Below, in pieces: positions 1 to 10,937 of a stretch of 64,000 nucleotides of DNA. This stretch comes from Albifimbria verrucaria. Taxonomy: Eukaryota; Ascomycota; Sordariomycetes; Hypocreales; Stachybotryaceae. The translations under genes were made by a program, and so were the position numbers. The notes below the pieces were generated by a model. The model ran no database searches and was not told the DNA's origin. It saw only the letters and a program-made list of their open reading frames with translations. Location: assembly GCA_020081605.1 (NCBI GenBank), contig JAHREC010000045.1, forward strand, positions 2,666,001 to 2,730,000, given 5' to 3'. Position 1 is the stretch's first letter. Each line of letters opens with the position of its first letter.

Positions 1-922
1 CTAATGCAGAAATGTTGAACGCAGAGTCAACGGTTGAGCCACCTCGTCTGCTTGCCGCAACAGCTCCTCAGCATCCCAGTTGGCTGATACAAATTTATTC
101 CTCAAAAACTTGGCCTCTGGCGAGGTAAGCCAAACGCAGAAGCGACCAGGCAACTCCGCTTTAAATATGTTAGTTGGCAAGGCGTATCATAAAGGGCAAT
201 ATTATTTGACTTACGTGCATCAGTGCCGCTTCCTGACATCTCGGTAAACACCACGCCAGGATGCATATTCACGACGTGAAAAGAAGGATTTTCTTCGGCA
301 AAACATCCCATCAGAGTTAAAGTGGCAGCTTTTGTCGCAGCATATAGGCTCATGTTATGACCAATATAAGGAAAGCAGTGCATCTCGGAGCTGATATTGA
401 TGAGCGTCGCGCCCTCAACTCCGGCGACAAATTTGGTGGCCTTGAGCGTGTGAAGAGAACTTAACACATTGGCACTAAAACCTGCAGTTACCTCGTCGGC
501 GTCCAGTTCCGTGACCGGCTTGATTGGGGGCAATGAACCGGCATTCGATATCACTATATGGACGGACCCAAATTTCGTCGAGACTGCCGAAAAGGCCTTC
601 AGCGTCTGGTCGAAGTTGGAAAGGTCAGCCTTAGCTGTCATAATCTCTGGTTGATGGCCCTCGGATACTCCTGCTGCAATTACTTCTTCTCGTGCAGCTT
701 CCAAAACCTCCTCGCGTCGGCCAATCAATGATACCGACTTAGCACCGGCTTAGGCGAAGGCAATCGCAATTGCTTTTCCAATCCCAGAGCCACCACCAGT
801 AACTACAACGTTCTTCCCAGCAGCAGAGAGTTCTTTTCTGTTAGGGAAATGAATGGATAGGGCTCATGGTGTTCAGTTTTTGTGAAGGCTTGCCTGGCCT
901 GGGGCTCTTGGACGACGACCAT
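1..922 (-). CDS. Short-chain dehydrogenase/reductase, reading frame interrupted
   Basis: Classical NAD(P)-dependent SDR of about 288 codons, stopping at the very edge of the window. The glycine-rich nucleotide motif TGGGSGIG, the NAG element (ISNAG) and the YAATK catalytic Tyr-Lys pair with an upstream Ser (NISS) are all present, so an oxidoreductase on a small secondary alcohol or ketone is likely; the substrate is unknown. One intron, 159-214 (GTAAGT donor, CTAAC branch site), is needed to reach the C-terminal part. The start at 922 gives the usual N-terminal extension before the Rossmann fold. Two lesions exist. One base is missing in the run at 844-846, which separates the start from the Rossmann motif. 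An in-frame TAA lies at 750-752, just after the nucleotide motif, where the family has Gln or Glu. The missing base matches a window-wide pattern; the stop codon does not and may be real. Confidence 0.7.
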
Positions 923-2054
923 GATTAGAAGCAATGAGTAGTGATGACAGTAAATGGCGAAGATCACAAATTCATAGGTAGGATCAGGACTTTCAAAAAA
1001 GTAGCAACCGTATTTCACCTATTTCTGAAGCGGATCTATCTGTTCCACAGTCTCGTCGCGTTTGGAACATTCCCTATTGTGTAAGTCCGTTAGTCCCCAT
1101 AGCTGGGATATTGCCTGCGAAGAAGCTTTCTCTAGCTGGCTTCACTTGGTGGGCCGCTACACTAGAAATGCTCTAATTCCGCTGTCATGGAGTAAACTAG
1201 TAATGACGGATTTATTGAGACGTCTAAATCCGAAAGCAATTTCCCGCGGATCTCCGCATAAAAAGTAAAACCCAGACTTGGGGACCAGCCCAGTGACTCA
1301 AGTATGAGGTTCCACAGAAAGTGAGCCCAGTGGTTTCACATGAAGCAGACTTACAGCAATATCACGGCCCCACGATTCCGGCGGGTCCCAGTAACCGTCG
1401 TGGCGTCCTCGGCCTTGCCCGTCATCACGGACATTGAAAATTGTCCGAGAAACATGCGAGAGCCATAGTGTGGCTCTCATTCAATGTCCGTTAACAAGCG
1501 CTCTATGCAAATCTATACCGCAGAGACGTCCACACAATGAAGTGACCTGGTTTCATAAGACTAGGAGCAAAGATATCTTTGGACTCTCTTCTATCAATTA
1601 TCTATGGTATAGTGATGAATTTCACTTATGGCGCGTAGTTCATCTTGGGGGCTGGAGGGCTTTGCTGTCGTCTGAAGTCCGGGATACTACTATAGATGGG
1701 CAGTAGGCCCCTCTGAAAGCATTTTCAAATCTATTACCAATGGAGACCATGACTGATGAATTGTAGTATGCAACTTGTCTTTCTGGAAGAGTGCTCCATG
1801 AGTCATACTGGTCTGGACTTTACGCTACCCACCCGAGCGTGTTGAGCGGAGACAAACCGAAGGGGAGATTGAGGGAAAAGAGACAAATCATTCGGATGAA
1901 GGCCTGTTTGTATTATTTCTTCGCCATCTCCAGATATTTAAATGAGAGGCTATTTCATATCGTTTATAACATTGTTATACGTTCTTAAGTTTTGTTCATG
2001 ATATCACTACAATATACATAATACAGCATTAGCCAAACCGCAAAGGTCAACAAA
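923..2054. other. Intergenic region, no gene seen
   Basis: Divergent interval between the SDR and the cupin gene, so it should hold both promoters. Open frames here are short and resemble no family I know. A TATTTAAA-like AT stretch near 1935-1945 could serve the cupin gene but is not diagnostic. Confidence 0.5.
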
Positions 2055-2491
2055 ATGAACCCTTCGCCACGCGCGGCAGAAAAACATAGTAGTCACTATG
2101 GCGGAGCTACAATCAACTGCAAAGAACTTCCATGGCTCCCACTCGCACCCAAGATCTGGATCAAGCTGGTCAAACTCCAACCAGAGACTGGCATTTATAC
2201 CGTTATAATCCGAGCAGAACCTGGCGGTGTGCTACCACCCCACCGACATGTTGAAGCTGCCGAAATTTATGTTCTCAAGGGAACTGGTGATCACCCTCAG
2301 ACAGGCCATTTTGCCGAGGGTGACTACGTCTCTGAACACAAGGGTGCTGTTCACGACCCCTTGTCTTCGAGATCGAGACGGAGATGTTGATGATAAGCCA
2401 GGGCGCGTCTGTGTTCCTCGATGAACAGGGAAATGATTTGTACACCATGGATGTGCAAATGCTTCAAGAACTGGCAAATTCTGTCGCTTAA
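2055..2491 (+). CDS. Cupin-domain protein (acetylacetone-dioxygenase-like)
   Basis: Single-domain cupin of about 145 residues. The beta-barrel metal motif is clear: PPHRHVEAAEIYVLKG supplies two His and a Glu, followed by the turn GHFAEGDYVSEHKGAVH with the last His. This arrangement resembles small non-haem Fe(II) or other metal enzymes of the acetylacetone dioxygenase and dihydroxyacetophenone dioxygenase type, or anti-sigma ChrR-like cupins. The reaction cannot be told from sequence. The frame breaks at the CCCC run 2357-2360; adding one base joins it to the C-terminal stretch beginning LVFEIETEMLMISQGASVF and gives exactly 146 codons. No intron is needed. It lies between an SDR and a methyltransferase on the other strand, suggesting a small catabolic or secondary-metabolic group. 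Confidence 0.7.
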
Positions 2492-3276
2492 ACGGATATA
2501 TTCATGTATCAAGACCCAGTTGCAGGTCTATTGTGTATTGCTGAGTTCTTGGCAGTATCCTCCATACACATGCCGTCTTGCTGCGGATGCGCAGTGATTG
2601 TCTATGAGGGGTTAGTCTAAAGAGGAAGACATAGCTTTGAAAGGAATAGGCGTTACTGCTGTACTGTTTACATATGTGTGGTGTTTCTGTTCACGAATAA
2701 TTACTATGTCACTTATAATTTGACCTCATTCTATCAGCAAGTATCGCCCCCACACTTGGTGGATGAGTTTGTTGAGATGAACACTTCTATGCTGCTAGGT
2801 AGGGCTTTGAAACGCGAGATGGCAGCCGTTACAGAACCGAAATTGAGTAAAGTCTCTCCAAGTTGTTTGACCTGTTTCTAAGAAAGCCAACTGTGATGAA
2901 CCTGCCCATACCACTGTACAACTTCCGGCAGTATGCATATGTTGCTGGCTGGAAATGTAAATATCAATCCTCCATGAACTAATAAGAGTATATTCATCTT
3001 TTGGGCTTGGTGTTGGGATCTCTTGTGCAGCAAGATTTTCTCTTTCATCTTGTAAACTTCACGGTCCTTATCTTGGCCTGCCTCAGATCCCTCTCCTCCG
3101 TCACGGTTAGAGACCACCTTCCAATAATCCTTTACTCACTCTTGTCCAAGCATAAAAGAATAACTACTGCAATTCGCGAAAGGGAAATATGCCCAGCAAA
3201 GTAATTATGTCCCTGGTCCTGGGCAATGACTAGAACATCTGGGTCTTCGCCTTGGATGATCCTTTGTCAAATGCAG
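2492..3276. other. Intergenic region, no gene seen
   Basis: Convergent interval between the cupin gene and the methyltransferase gene. It should hold two terminators. I see no conserved coding sequence or repeat. Confidence 0.5.
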
Positions 3277-4186
3277 TCAAAGTGAGTCGCTGGGTTTTTG
3301 ACCGTAGGCAAAAATTATACCGTAAGTCGCCCCATCCTTCTCCCACTCCGCCGTTGCACGCTCTGGGAGTCTATCCATGACAGGCTCAGGAACCACACAG
3401 TTCATCACTAATACGAAGATAAAATCAGTAAGTGATACTAAATGTACCTTGGACAAGAACAAAAAGGTAAAAGACTCACTTTTCAATGCGCCAGCGACGC
3501 CAATAACTGCATTGAGCATCACTTGCGCACTCTTCGCACCATGCTCGGCATCCTTGCACCGTGGTCCAATATTGATCTCAACATACTCCTCCCGGATATT
3601 TACAAATCCTTCCTCCCGCAACCAATTTGCCATCTGGTTGGCAAAATTGCCGGATTTTCCAACGAAACTAAACCAAGTAGAGAGAGCAGTCCACACGTCG
3701 CGCGTTGCAGGCCCGCCTTCAACAGGTTTTTCTGCATCCATTTCACCAAGTTGGATCCAGCCTCCAGGTTTCACAAGCTTGGCCAGCAATCGGACGCACT
3801 CTCGCGGAGTGGATCTCATGCCTCCGGCGATCAGTGTGAATCGTTGGTGCACCAGATCGAACTGCTCATGCATCTCTGCTGGCCACGGGTCGGCAATATC
3901 GTGAATGCCTAAGGTTGTATGCAATGGATTGTTCTGTGGGAAGAAGCTAGGCATAACATCGTAACCATGGAGTTGGTAAGGCTCGGTAAGAAGGGGTTGG
4001 ATCTCGCGCAACCATAGGCCATCGGCAGTACCTGAGTCAAGAATCTGGAGACCTCGTTGTGAGATGTCCAGAGGGCAAGTATCCGCTTACCACCCATATG
4101 GTGGGCTATGTCAGCGTCTTGCTGTGTCAGACGGTCGACTTCCTTTGAGGTTCCGGCAATATATACTCTGGATCTTCGGGTGCCAT
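3277..4186 (-). CDS. SAM-dependent methyltransferase (LaeA-like class I fold)
   Basis: Class I methyltransferase of about 279 residues, of the fungal type related to LaeA and secondary-metabolite tailoring enzymes. SAM motif I reads LQILDSGTADGLWLREI; an acidic motif II follows (GIHDIADPWP), then FDLVHQRFTLIAGG and VKPGGWIQLGEMD, typical of motifs IV-V. One intron, 3408-3479, has a GTGAGT donor and a TTAG acceptor. Two single-base losses interrupt the frame, one near 4163 in the N-terminus (MAPEDPEYI...) and one at the GGG run 4073-4075 just before motif I. With both restored, the exons sum to 280 codons. The start at 4186 gives an N-terminus typical of this family. The natural substrate is unknown. 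Confidence 0.75.
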
Positions 4187-5191
4187 ATTGGAGAAACTGT
4201 TACTTAGTTTACAAGACCAAGGACGATTAATAAGTGCGCCTAGGTGAAGTCTTGAAGCTATTTGTGATGGGAACTGGCTCCTTTTGTAGATCAATCTGAG
4301 AAGAAACTACTTCTTATGAATTCCAAGGCAGCCGGACGCTGAACCTTGTTAGTTCGTCAGCATGATTGGGAACAGGTGAGTTGATTGGACACGTCAGGGA
4401 GACTGATGTGCGCTGTTTCGACACTTTGGAAGCCCCTTGGTCTTGATACGTGTTGCTTAATTTCAATCAACGGTGAGTACCTGTGCTCTTAGCTGCCGTT
4501 TCCTGTTCTAGTCAAATCCCCACGCTTCCTGACTAATAGGCTGCATTTAACTGCTCTCAGCTTGACTTACCCTGCCCGAGGGAGCACCACAGTACTGAGT
4601 ACTCTAACATCACAAATGCTTACGACAGGCTCGGGAAGTTGTTTGCCTATTGACGTGTTTCACAGAATTACCTTACTTTCCACACATGTACGTACCCGCA
4701 TGGACGACCAGTCAAATAAGACCATGTGGATGGGTATCTCAATCTTGTCTCTTACTACCTTCAGCTCCTGTTTGCTGTGTCTCCTTCTCATAGTCACATC
4801 ATCTCCATAACTTTCACCTCGTATTTCTGAGCACTCCCACTGTTCAATCGTGTACTAGTTCTATCTTCAAAAAGTGTCTCCAGCCCAACACTCAGACCCT
4901 CCCTTGCCAGACTTCCCTTCTAAGTTTGATAACACATATTGCCGTCAGATGGACAACTCAGCACTAGCTATCCTTGCTGATTTTACCATCGATACTCAAC
5001 AGTTTGACAATCCCATCGGCCCAGACTGGGTAGTCCACGATGCAGCTATAGGCCCCGGTATTGGCGCAGCAGCTTTCGGTACTAGACTCATAAGAGATCC
5101 AAAGCACATACCAAACTCTAGTTACATTTGTAACCTATCTTAGTTGCGATCGTAATACGTCCGGAATGTTATTACGTCAAATTCTTATGTC
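4187..5191. other. Intergenic region, no supported gene
   Basis: Between the start of the methyltransferase gene and the end of the transcription-factor gene. A short acidic open frame at 4874-5143 on the + strand resembles nothing I recognise and has no supporting context. Confidence 0.4.
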
Positions 5192-7772
5192 TTATATCAA
5201 TCCAGTTGCGTCGAAATCACTCATATTTAAATCGAAATCGAATAGTTCTGCTTCCAAAAAGTCTTCAATATTCAAACTTTCGAGCGTATCTTGCCCGTCT
5301 TCTAGTGGCACCTCGAAGTGATTGAGTTGGAAGTGGGCGCTGTCATCGGTGGAGGCTATGAACCGCGCATCCGGTATTTCTGGATTTATCGAGACATTTT
5401 TTTATGCACCTCCGTGGTAGGTGCTAATGAATTCATGTGAGCTCATTGAATCAGCCATTGTCGTTGTTGAGCGAGCATGTTCTTCTTGACTTACCGATAT
5501 TTGATAGTATTTCTGCGTAACGCTGCAAGCATCGGTGTGCTTTAATGCTCATTGCACTGGATGAGCCAATAGACTCAAGGGTTGCCAAAGATGCCCTGAA
5601 TTTTGTTTCTATATCAAACTCTTCCATGTCCATTGCGAGGAACTTGGCATGTTGAGACTTCGACGCAACCCAAAATGCAAGAAAATGAAGGGCGACGGTG
5701 AGAGCTGTAGAGATGTAAGCTTAATGTAAGTTTAATTGATGGAGGTTCTTGTTTCCGCTATACCTGCATAATTGCACGTCCACCAAATCGCGTTGCATCT
5801 CAAAAATGATTTGTTTGCTAAGAGGATGCTACTGATGAGATGATGGAGCTTCGAAGCTGCGTCAAAATCGTCTTTTAGTAAGGACTTGACGATCTCTTGA
5901 AGTATCGTCGAAGAGACATCCTTTGAACCTGAAGTTGCCATCTTCAGGCTACTTGTAAGAAGAGGACTATTTGCCAATAATACTGAACGGTTGTAAAAGA
6001 TGGTGAGCAGAACGATATGGCGTGCATTCTCAAAATCGGAAGCAGACCAATCTGCCAACAACGTAGTTGAACGGATGAGGCCGGATGCGTCCCAATCTTT
6101 AAGTTGCAAGGATATCTTCATCGTCATCTGAACTAGTTCTCGGAACTCTAATGGACTCGAGGAGCTGAGATTAAAACCATGGAGGGAGGCTAATGCCTCG
6201 CCCATCAACTCGTGTATTGAGCTTTGAAACATTAGTGCTTATTGAGTAGAATAATCAAGATAATATTACCTGACTCTTTTAAAGAACTCTCCAGCCTCTC
6301 TTTCATTTGACGACTCCACAGAGTTGGCGGAATCCGGTAAGAGGAACTTATCCAAAATTTCTTTTCGAACATATTGAGGAGGAATGAAACATGGCTGGCC
6401 AAGAGCTGAGCTCAGCATCCTACATCATGTCAATTAAGGAGTCTCTGAGTAGAATAAGGGAACTAACCTATCTTGGTTGATTACAGATAGCCATAGCCGC
6501 CCCGGACCTGTCGTTCTTCATGGTTCAGGGGCTGATATACATCAGGGGCATGAATTCCTAGTTGAAATGCCGTCTTGACAGCCAGAGAATGGGTAGTCCA
6601 GCTTTCCGTCGATCGTTGAGTGTTTTGTTGGTAGATACTAAGGAGGAGTAAGGACTTTACTACGAAAGATTAACGAATCTCATCATCAAGTCCGGAAGTG
6701 CACAGCTTACAAAGGTCTAGACTCGGCACATAAAGCGTCTCCAAGTCAAGGAGAGCCAGAGCTCGATAATAGAAAGGTCGGGGGATTCTTCTTCTGTGAC
6801 AATTAACGCGTGAGAAAACACCAAGTTTAGGAAAGCTTTAATGGAGCGATAAGGCTGTCCCTGGCTGCTGGGGTTGCTCAGAACATTGTCAAGACCCTTG
6901 ACGAGATCAGACTCCCCAACAAAAGGCAACACCGCACCGATGGTGTCGCAAAATCGAGCGATCCAGTTCAATGCTGTCTCCCTCTCTGGGAACTTTTCCA
7001 AATTAGATGCGCTCTTTTGATCGTTCGGAACAGAGGACGATGGTGGTTGAGGCACTGGAGTGGTGAAACCTGTGGCGCGACTTGGGCGAAAGTTGTCCTG
7101 GTATATTCGTCCACCACACTTCACATTAGCAATACTAATCGTTAGCGACCAGAACGTGGCATGGTTTGAGCTTGATCCTGCAATCATCATTTAGCTCGGA
7201 TAGCTATGGTTCGACGGTGAACTTACCAAAGTAGCAGACCCCGGACGGTTTCTCGAACACTCCAGCGGCCAAAACATCAATCCGACGCCCAGAGCCCATA
7301 GAACTTTCGGAGCACTCGTTATCGCTGCCTTGGAGTTGCAATACTTGAGAGCCACTCTGTTTGGAAACGAGAGGCTGTGCATACAGTTGGTCCCTGGCGA
7401 TGTCTTTAGCTGCGGCCAGCTGCGACTCTAGCTCCCTGATTCTGCTCCTCAGTTGCCAGTTCTCTCTTGTAATCGAAACCTGTTAGACCCTGGTTGACCA
7501 TCTCGCCGTGTAATGATTTATCCAAGACATACCTTCTCTCATTTTGACGGTCCATCCGTCTATCACGTCCAGGGTCGGGATAAACGCAATGGATGCCAAG
7601 TCTAGCGCACCGCTCGCAAACCGGTAGATTACTGTCACACTTATTTGTAACTTAGTGAGATGATCTTACGGTGCAGAATAGGAAAGCATGCCTTTGACTT
7701 TGCCTGGCGACATGAGCTACAGGCGAGGGCTGCCCTTGGCCGTTTCGTAACTTGACGAGTGCTTTGTTCCAT
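5192..7772 (-). CDS. Zn2Cys6 fungal transcription factor
   Basis: Binuclear zinc-cluster regulator. After splicing, Cys18-x2-Cys21-x6-Cys28-x6-Cys35-x2-Cys38-x6-Cys45 is a perfect Zn2Cys6 motif, followed by a basic linker and a short coiled coil (NWQLRSRIRELESQL). The middle region is a Fungal_trans homology domain, with FYYRALALLDLETL, HSLAVKTAFQLGIH and a GRLWLSVINQDRMLS-like signature. About eight introns are needed, among them 7640-7691, 7466-7532 and 7178-7226. The first has a GC donor rather than GT and falls exactly between residues 27 and 28 of the zinc cluster. Single-base losses near 6786, 6510 and 5403 interrupt the frame. The C-terminus is acidic (EDFLEAELFDFDLN), a plausible activation domain. 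It sits beside the SDR, cupin and methyltransferase genes and could be their local regulator (inference). Confidence 0.8.
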
Positions 7773-10474
7773 TTTTGAATAGAACCCTGAAGCATCTCAT
7801 ATTTAAAACTGGATATGGTGAATCGGTTAATTCATCAGATCCCAGAGACTCTGTGTGAATTGAAAACAGTTTCTTGATACAAGAATGCTGAGAGCATCAT
7901 AAATGCGCCCCGCGTTCCAGAAACTACTAGTCTAACTCACTACTGCTTAGATTATTAGCTAATACGAAAGTGCACGCTATCGCGTGAGAGCCACCTCCTA
8001 GGACTGCTATATGGATGCACAAGCCATAGTTTGAGTATTGATAAAGTACGAACAACTTGGACTTCCGGAGATTTGCATGGGTATTCTCGAACTGCGTTTA
8101 TTCAAGTACCACGACAGCTGTGCGCGCTATTTGTAACCAGATACCATTGTCTTCGGGCGCAAAACTATGATCGGAGTCTGCCTTGGCATTGCGGATCAAA
8201 TCACCATAGATGTATAGCCAATGACTTCATTTGGGCGCAGTTTGGTTGCAATAATGGTTACTGATGGAAACAATGTGGCTCCACTGCCTCAAGACAATGG
8301 TGCTGGACGCTCCGAGGAGCTGAAGGTTTAGGAGATTGGTACAAGTCTTCGAGGGACAGTCAATGTAAGCAGAGTTTTAAATATGGTGCAGGATCTTACA
8401 AATATTGCAGCTGTAGTTGCCACTAGATTCTGTTCTGGTATCGATTTATGAAACTATAGTTCTTCAATATAATCTCGAGTGAATCGACGAGTAGTCGGTT
8501 CTCATGCTTCAGACTTCTTTAGAGCATAAAATTGACGTGTTTTTGGGAATATACCTATTGCTCTAAGCATTCTGTATGTCTTTGTGTGTTTCTTCTTCAC
8601 TTTCTTTCTCCTATCCTTTGTTGTCGGCTACAACCAGTTACGCCACTTAAGCTGCTATTTGAATTATAGCACCATGTTAATTTAGCAACTGTCGATGCCT
8701 GTTCATTCTCATAATATGAGAACAACGCATTTGTTCAAAGTCATTTGACACGGCCGAGCTCAGTTCAGCTATCGAGTGGCATTGTTGATGGTGACAACCT
8801 ATCGTTGGAAGAGGGCCATGCTGAACAGCTGTTGAATTATAGCATGCGTCATGCATCAGAGAATCTTGATCATCTGTATTCCTGGTGTCAAGGCATTTGT
8901 CGATGGAGAGTCAATAATACTATCATCATTATTTCATCCGCACCGATATAGGGGCAAAACACACCATCCTCTGTATCACGTTGGATCCCAATTTACCAGT
9001 TGGCTTAGATGCCTGAAATTCTGAGATTTTAGACCATCGTTAGACTATAAGCAAACGAAGCCCATTGCTTATTGGGCTGAGTAACGAATTCCTCATGCTC
9101 GCTAGAAATTTCGATACCACCAGTACGTCTCACCAAATGCTTCGGTGTTAAACGAGCTGCTGGCTTTGACTTACTAAGCCTCCCTTTCCTGCACGTAAGT
9201 GGCATCTTAGACATCCGATAGGAGATATGATCATAGGATAAGTTGATCCTTGCACAATCTACCAAGGTTTCTCGGGAGATAAACATTGTTTCGTCCTGAT
9301 TAGTGAATGGCATGCCGTCGGAGGTCGCCGACAGCTTCTCCTCTGGAAAGACTGTGGGATGGAAGAGGGAGTTCGGTCACCTAATGTGGTATAAGCGCCG
9401 GTATCTTAGGACCATCTAGTCAGCTCGAAATGCAACCTTTTTCTCTTAGCTAGGTGCTTGGCCCTTAGAGCTATGCGTGTTTAAAGACTGTAGATTCGTT
9501 GGCTAGTAATTAAATGCATGGGCCGCACTGCCGAAGAATGCAAAAGCAGTCTCACTTGGCGATTGTCAGGGATGGCGGAAATATGCTCTCCCATGGCAGA
9601 AGTGGCGCACGTGTCATACTGACCAGGTCATTTCTACTCCACAGATCGGTTTAGCTCATCAGCCAAAGATTTGGTGGAGATCCTGGACCCTGTTCGACTT
9701 GCAGGGTCCTGGTGCGGCATCGGAGATGTAGAAAGAAGTTCACGATCTTGTGAAGACGCGGAAAGATCTATGGATGTAGAAATAACAGCAGCACTACCTC
9801 GGATGATACGTCAAATTTGAATCCCATTGACGGCAGCCTATCTCCGCCGACTTATCAGCCGGTAGGTCTAGACTTGATCCTAAAGATGACTTGCTCCTCG
9901 ACCGCTGATCTGCACCTGTCTGTGCCGGGACTAACTAGATGACCTTCCAGATTCGTCCATCGGCCGCTCCCCACCACCCATTCCTATCGTCTCAGACGGA
10001 CTTGATAGCACACATGTCGATGATAACGAGGCTTGAGTGGCTGCGGAGAAATGCATCCTGGGCGCGTGTCTTTACTGCCGCAGCCAGGTTCAGCATGCAG
10101 GAGAGACATGCCCTTGCTGAAACCTGGATAGTATTCCATAAACAACGAAGCGTCTATCCGATTGACCAATGACTGCTCTTCATGATAGATTGAATTTGGA
10201 GAGAAGACCTGGGGTGGCTTCTATGTAGCGCTAGACGGATCAAGCGGACGATAATGGCAGTTGCTTCTTCGCCTTGGCAGTTTGGCTAGGTCGGGTATAG
10301 ACAAGATATCAGTTGAGCAGCTCCCTTTATACCGAGCCCAAGAAGAACATATAAAGGGCGCGTGACCATCTTGTTGGCAACATTTTTGTTCTCGTCAGCC
10401 TCGCTTTTGGTTCCTTTACTTACTCACACGAGCCGTTCCCATCCAAAATCTAAACTACCACACGACTCGTCAAA
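7773..10474. other. Long intergenic region, no gene recognised
   Basis: About 2.7 kb with no open frame resembling a known family on either strand. It contains the promoter of the zinc-cluster gene at its left end and that of the ribonuclease gene at its right end. Confidence 0.5.
10350..10356 (+). promoter_or_regulatory. TATA box of the ribonuclease gene
   Basis: TATAAAG about 120 bp upstream of the start codon, in a pyrimidine-rich promoter context. Its position suits transcription of the secreted ribonuclease. Confidence 0.5.
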
Positions 10475-10937
10475 ATGAAGTTCACCTTGAGCATCCTCTC
10501 CCTCGCCGCCGTTGCTTTCGCAGCCCCGGCTGAGCTTCAGGCTCGTGCTGCTGCCGTCTGTGGCTCTGTCTCTTACACCGCGGCTCAGACAAACGCTGCT
10601 TCTTCTGCCGCTTGCTCCTACGTCCGCAGCGGCGGCACTGCCGGTGGCTCAACCTACCCTCACACGTACCGCAACGACGAAGGCTTCCGCTTCCTTGGCC
10701 TTGCCGGTCCTTTCTATGAGTTCCCTATCCTGTCTTCTGGCAAGGTTTACACTGGTGGTGCGTCATGTTTACACTCTTCCTTCGCAATGACAAGGGCTAA
10801 TTATTGATCTTGATGCAGGCTCTCCTGGACCTGACCGTGTCGTCATCAACAGCGCCTGCAAGCAAGCCGGAACCATCACCCACACTGGAGCCAGCGGCAA
10901 TGCCTTCAAGGCTTGCCAAGGTACTTCCAAGCTGTAA
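10475..10937 (+). CDS. Secreted guanyl-specific ribonuclease (RNase T1/F1 family)
   Basis: A 133-residue precursor, intact in this sequence, with a signal peptide ([20 protein letters not shown]) and a short propeptide. The mature part is an RNase T1/F1/N1-type enzyme that cleaves RNA 3' of guanosine through a cyclic phosphate. The full catalytic set is visible: Tyr61-Pro-His63, Glu82 (YEFPILSSG), Arg101 (PDRVVI) and His116 (ITHTGASGN), with spacing matching RNase T1. Four cysteines (29, 47, 108, 127) fit the two disulphides of the F1 subgroup. The single intron is 10758-10818, between phase-matched exons in the middle of TGGSPGPD. It lacks the long basic loops of ribotoxins, so it is an ordinary extracellular ribonuclease, likely used for nutrient recovery. 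Confidence 0.93.

Noticed and set aside
4053..4090. A 38-bp intron in the methyltransferase
   Set aside because: Too short, and it removes residues that match the family. A single lost base in the GGG run 4073-4075 explains the frame change.
4874..5143. A small acidic protein gene
   Set aside because: An 89-codon open frame with no signal peptide, no family resemblance and no promoter or intron support.
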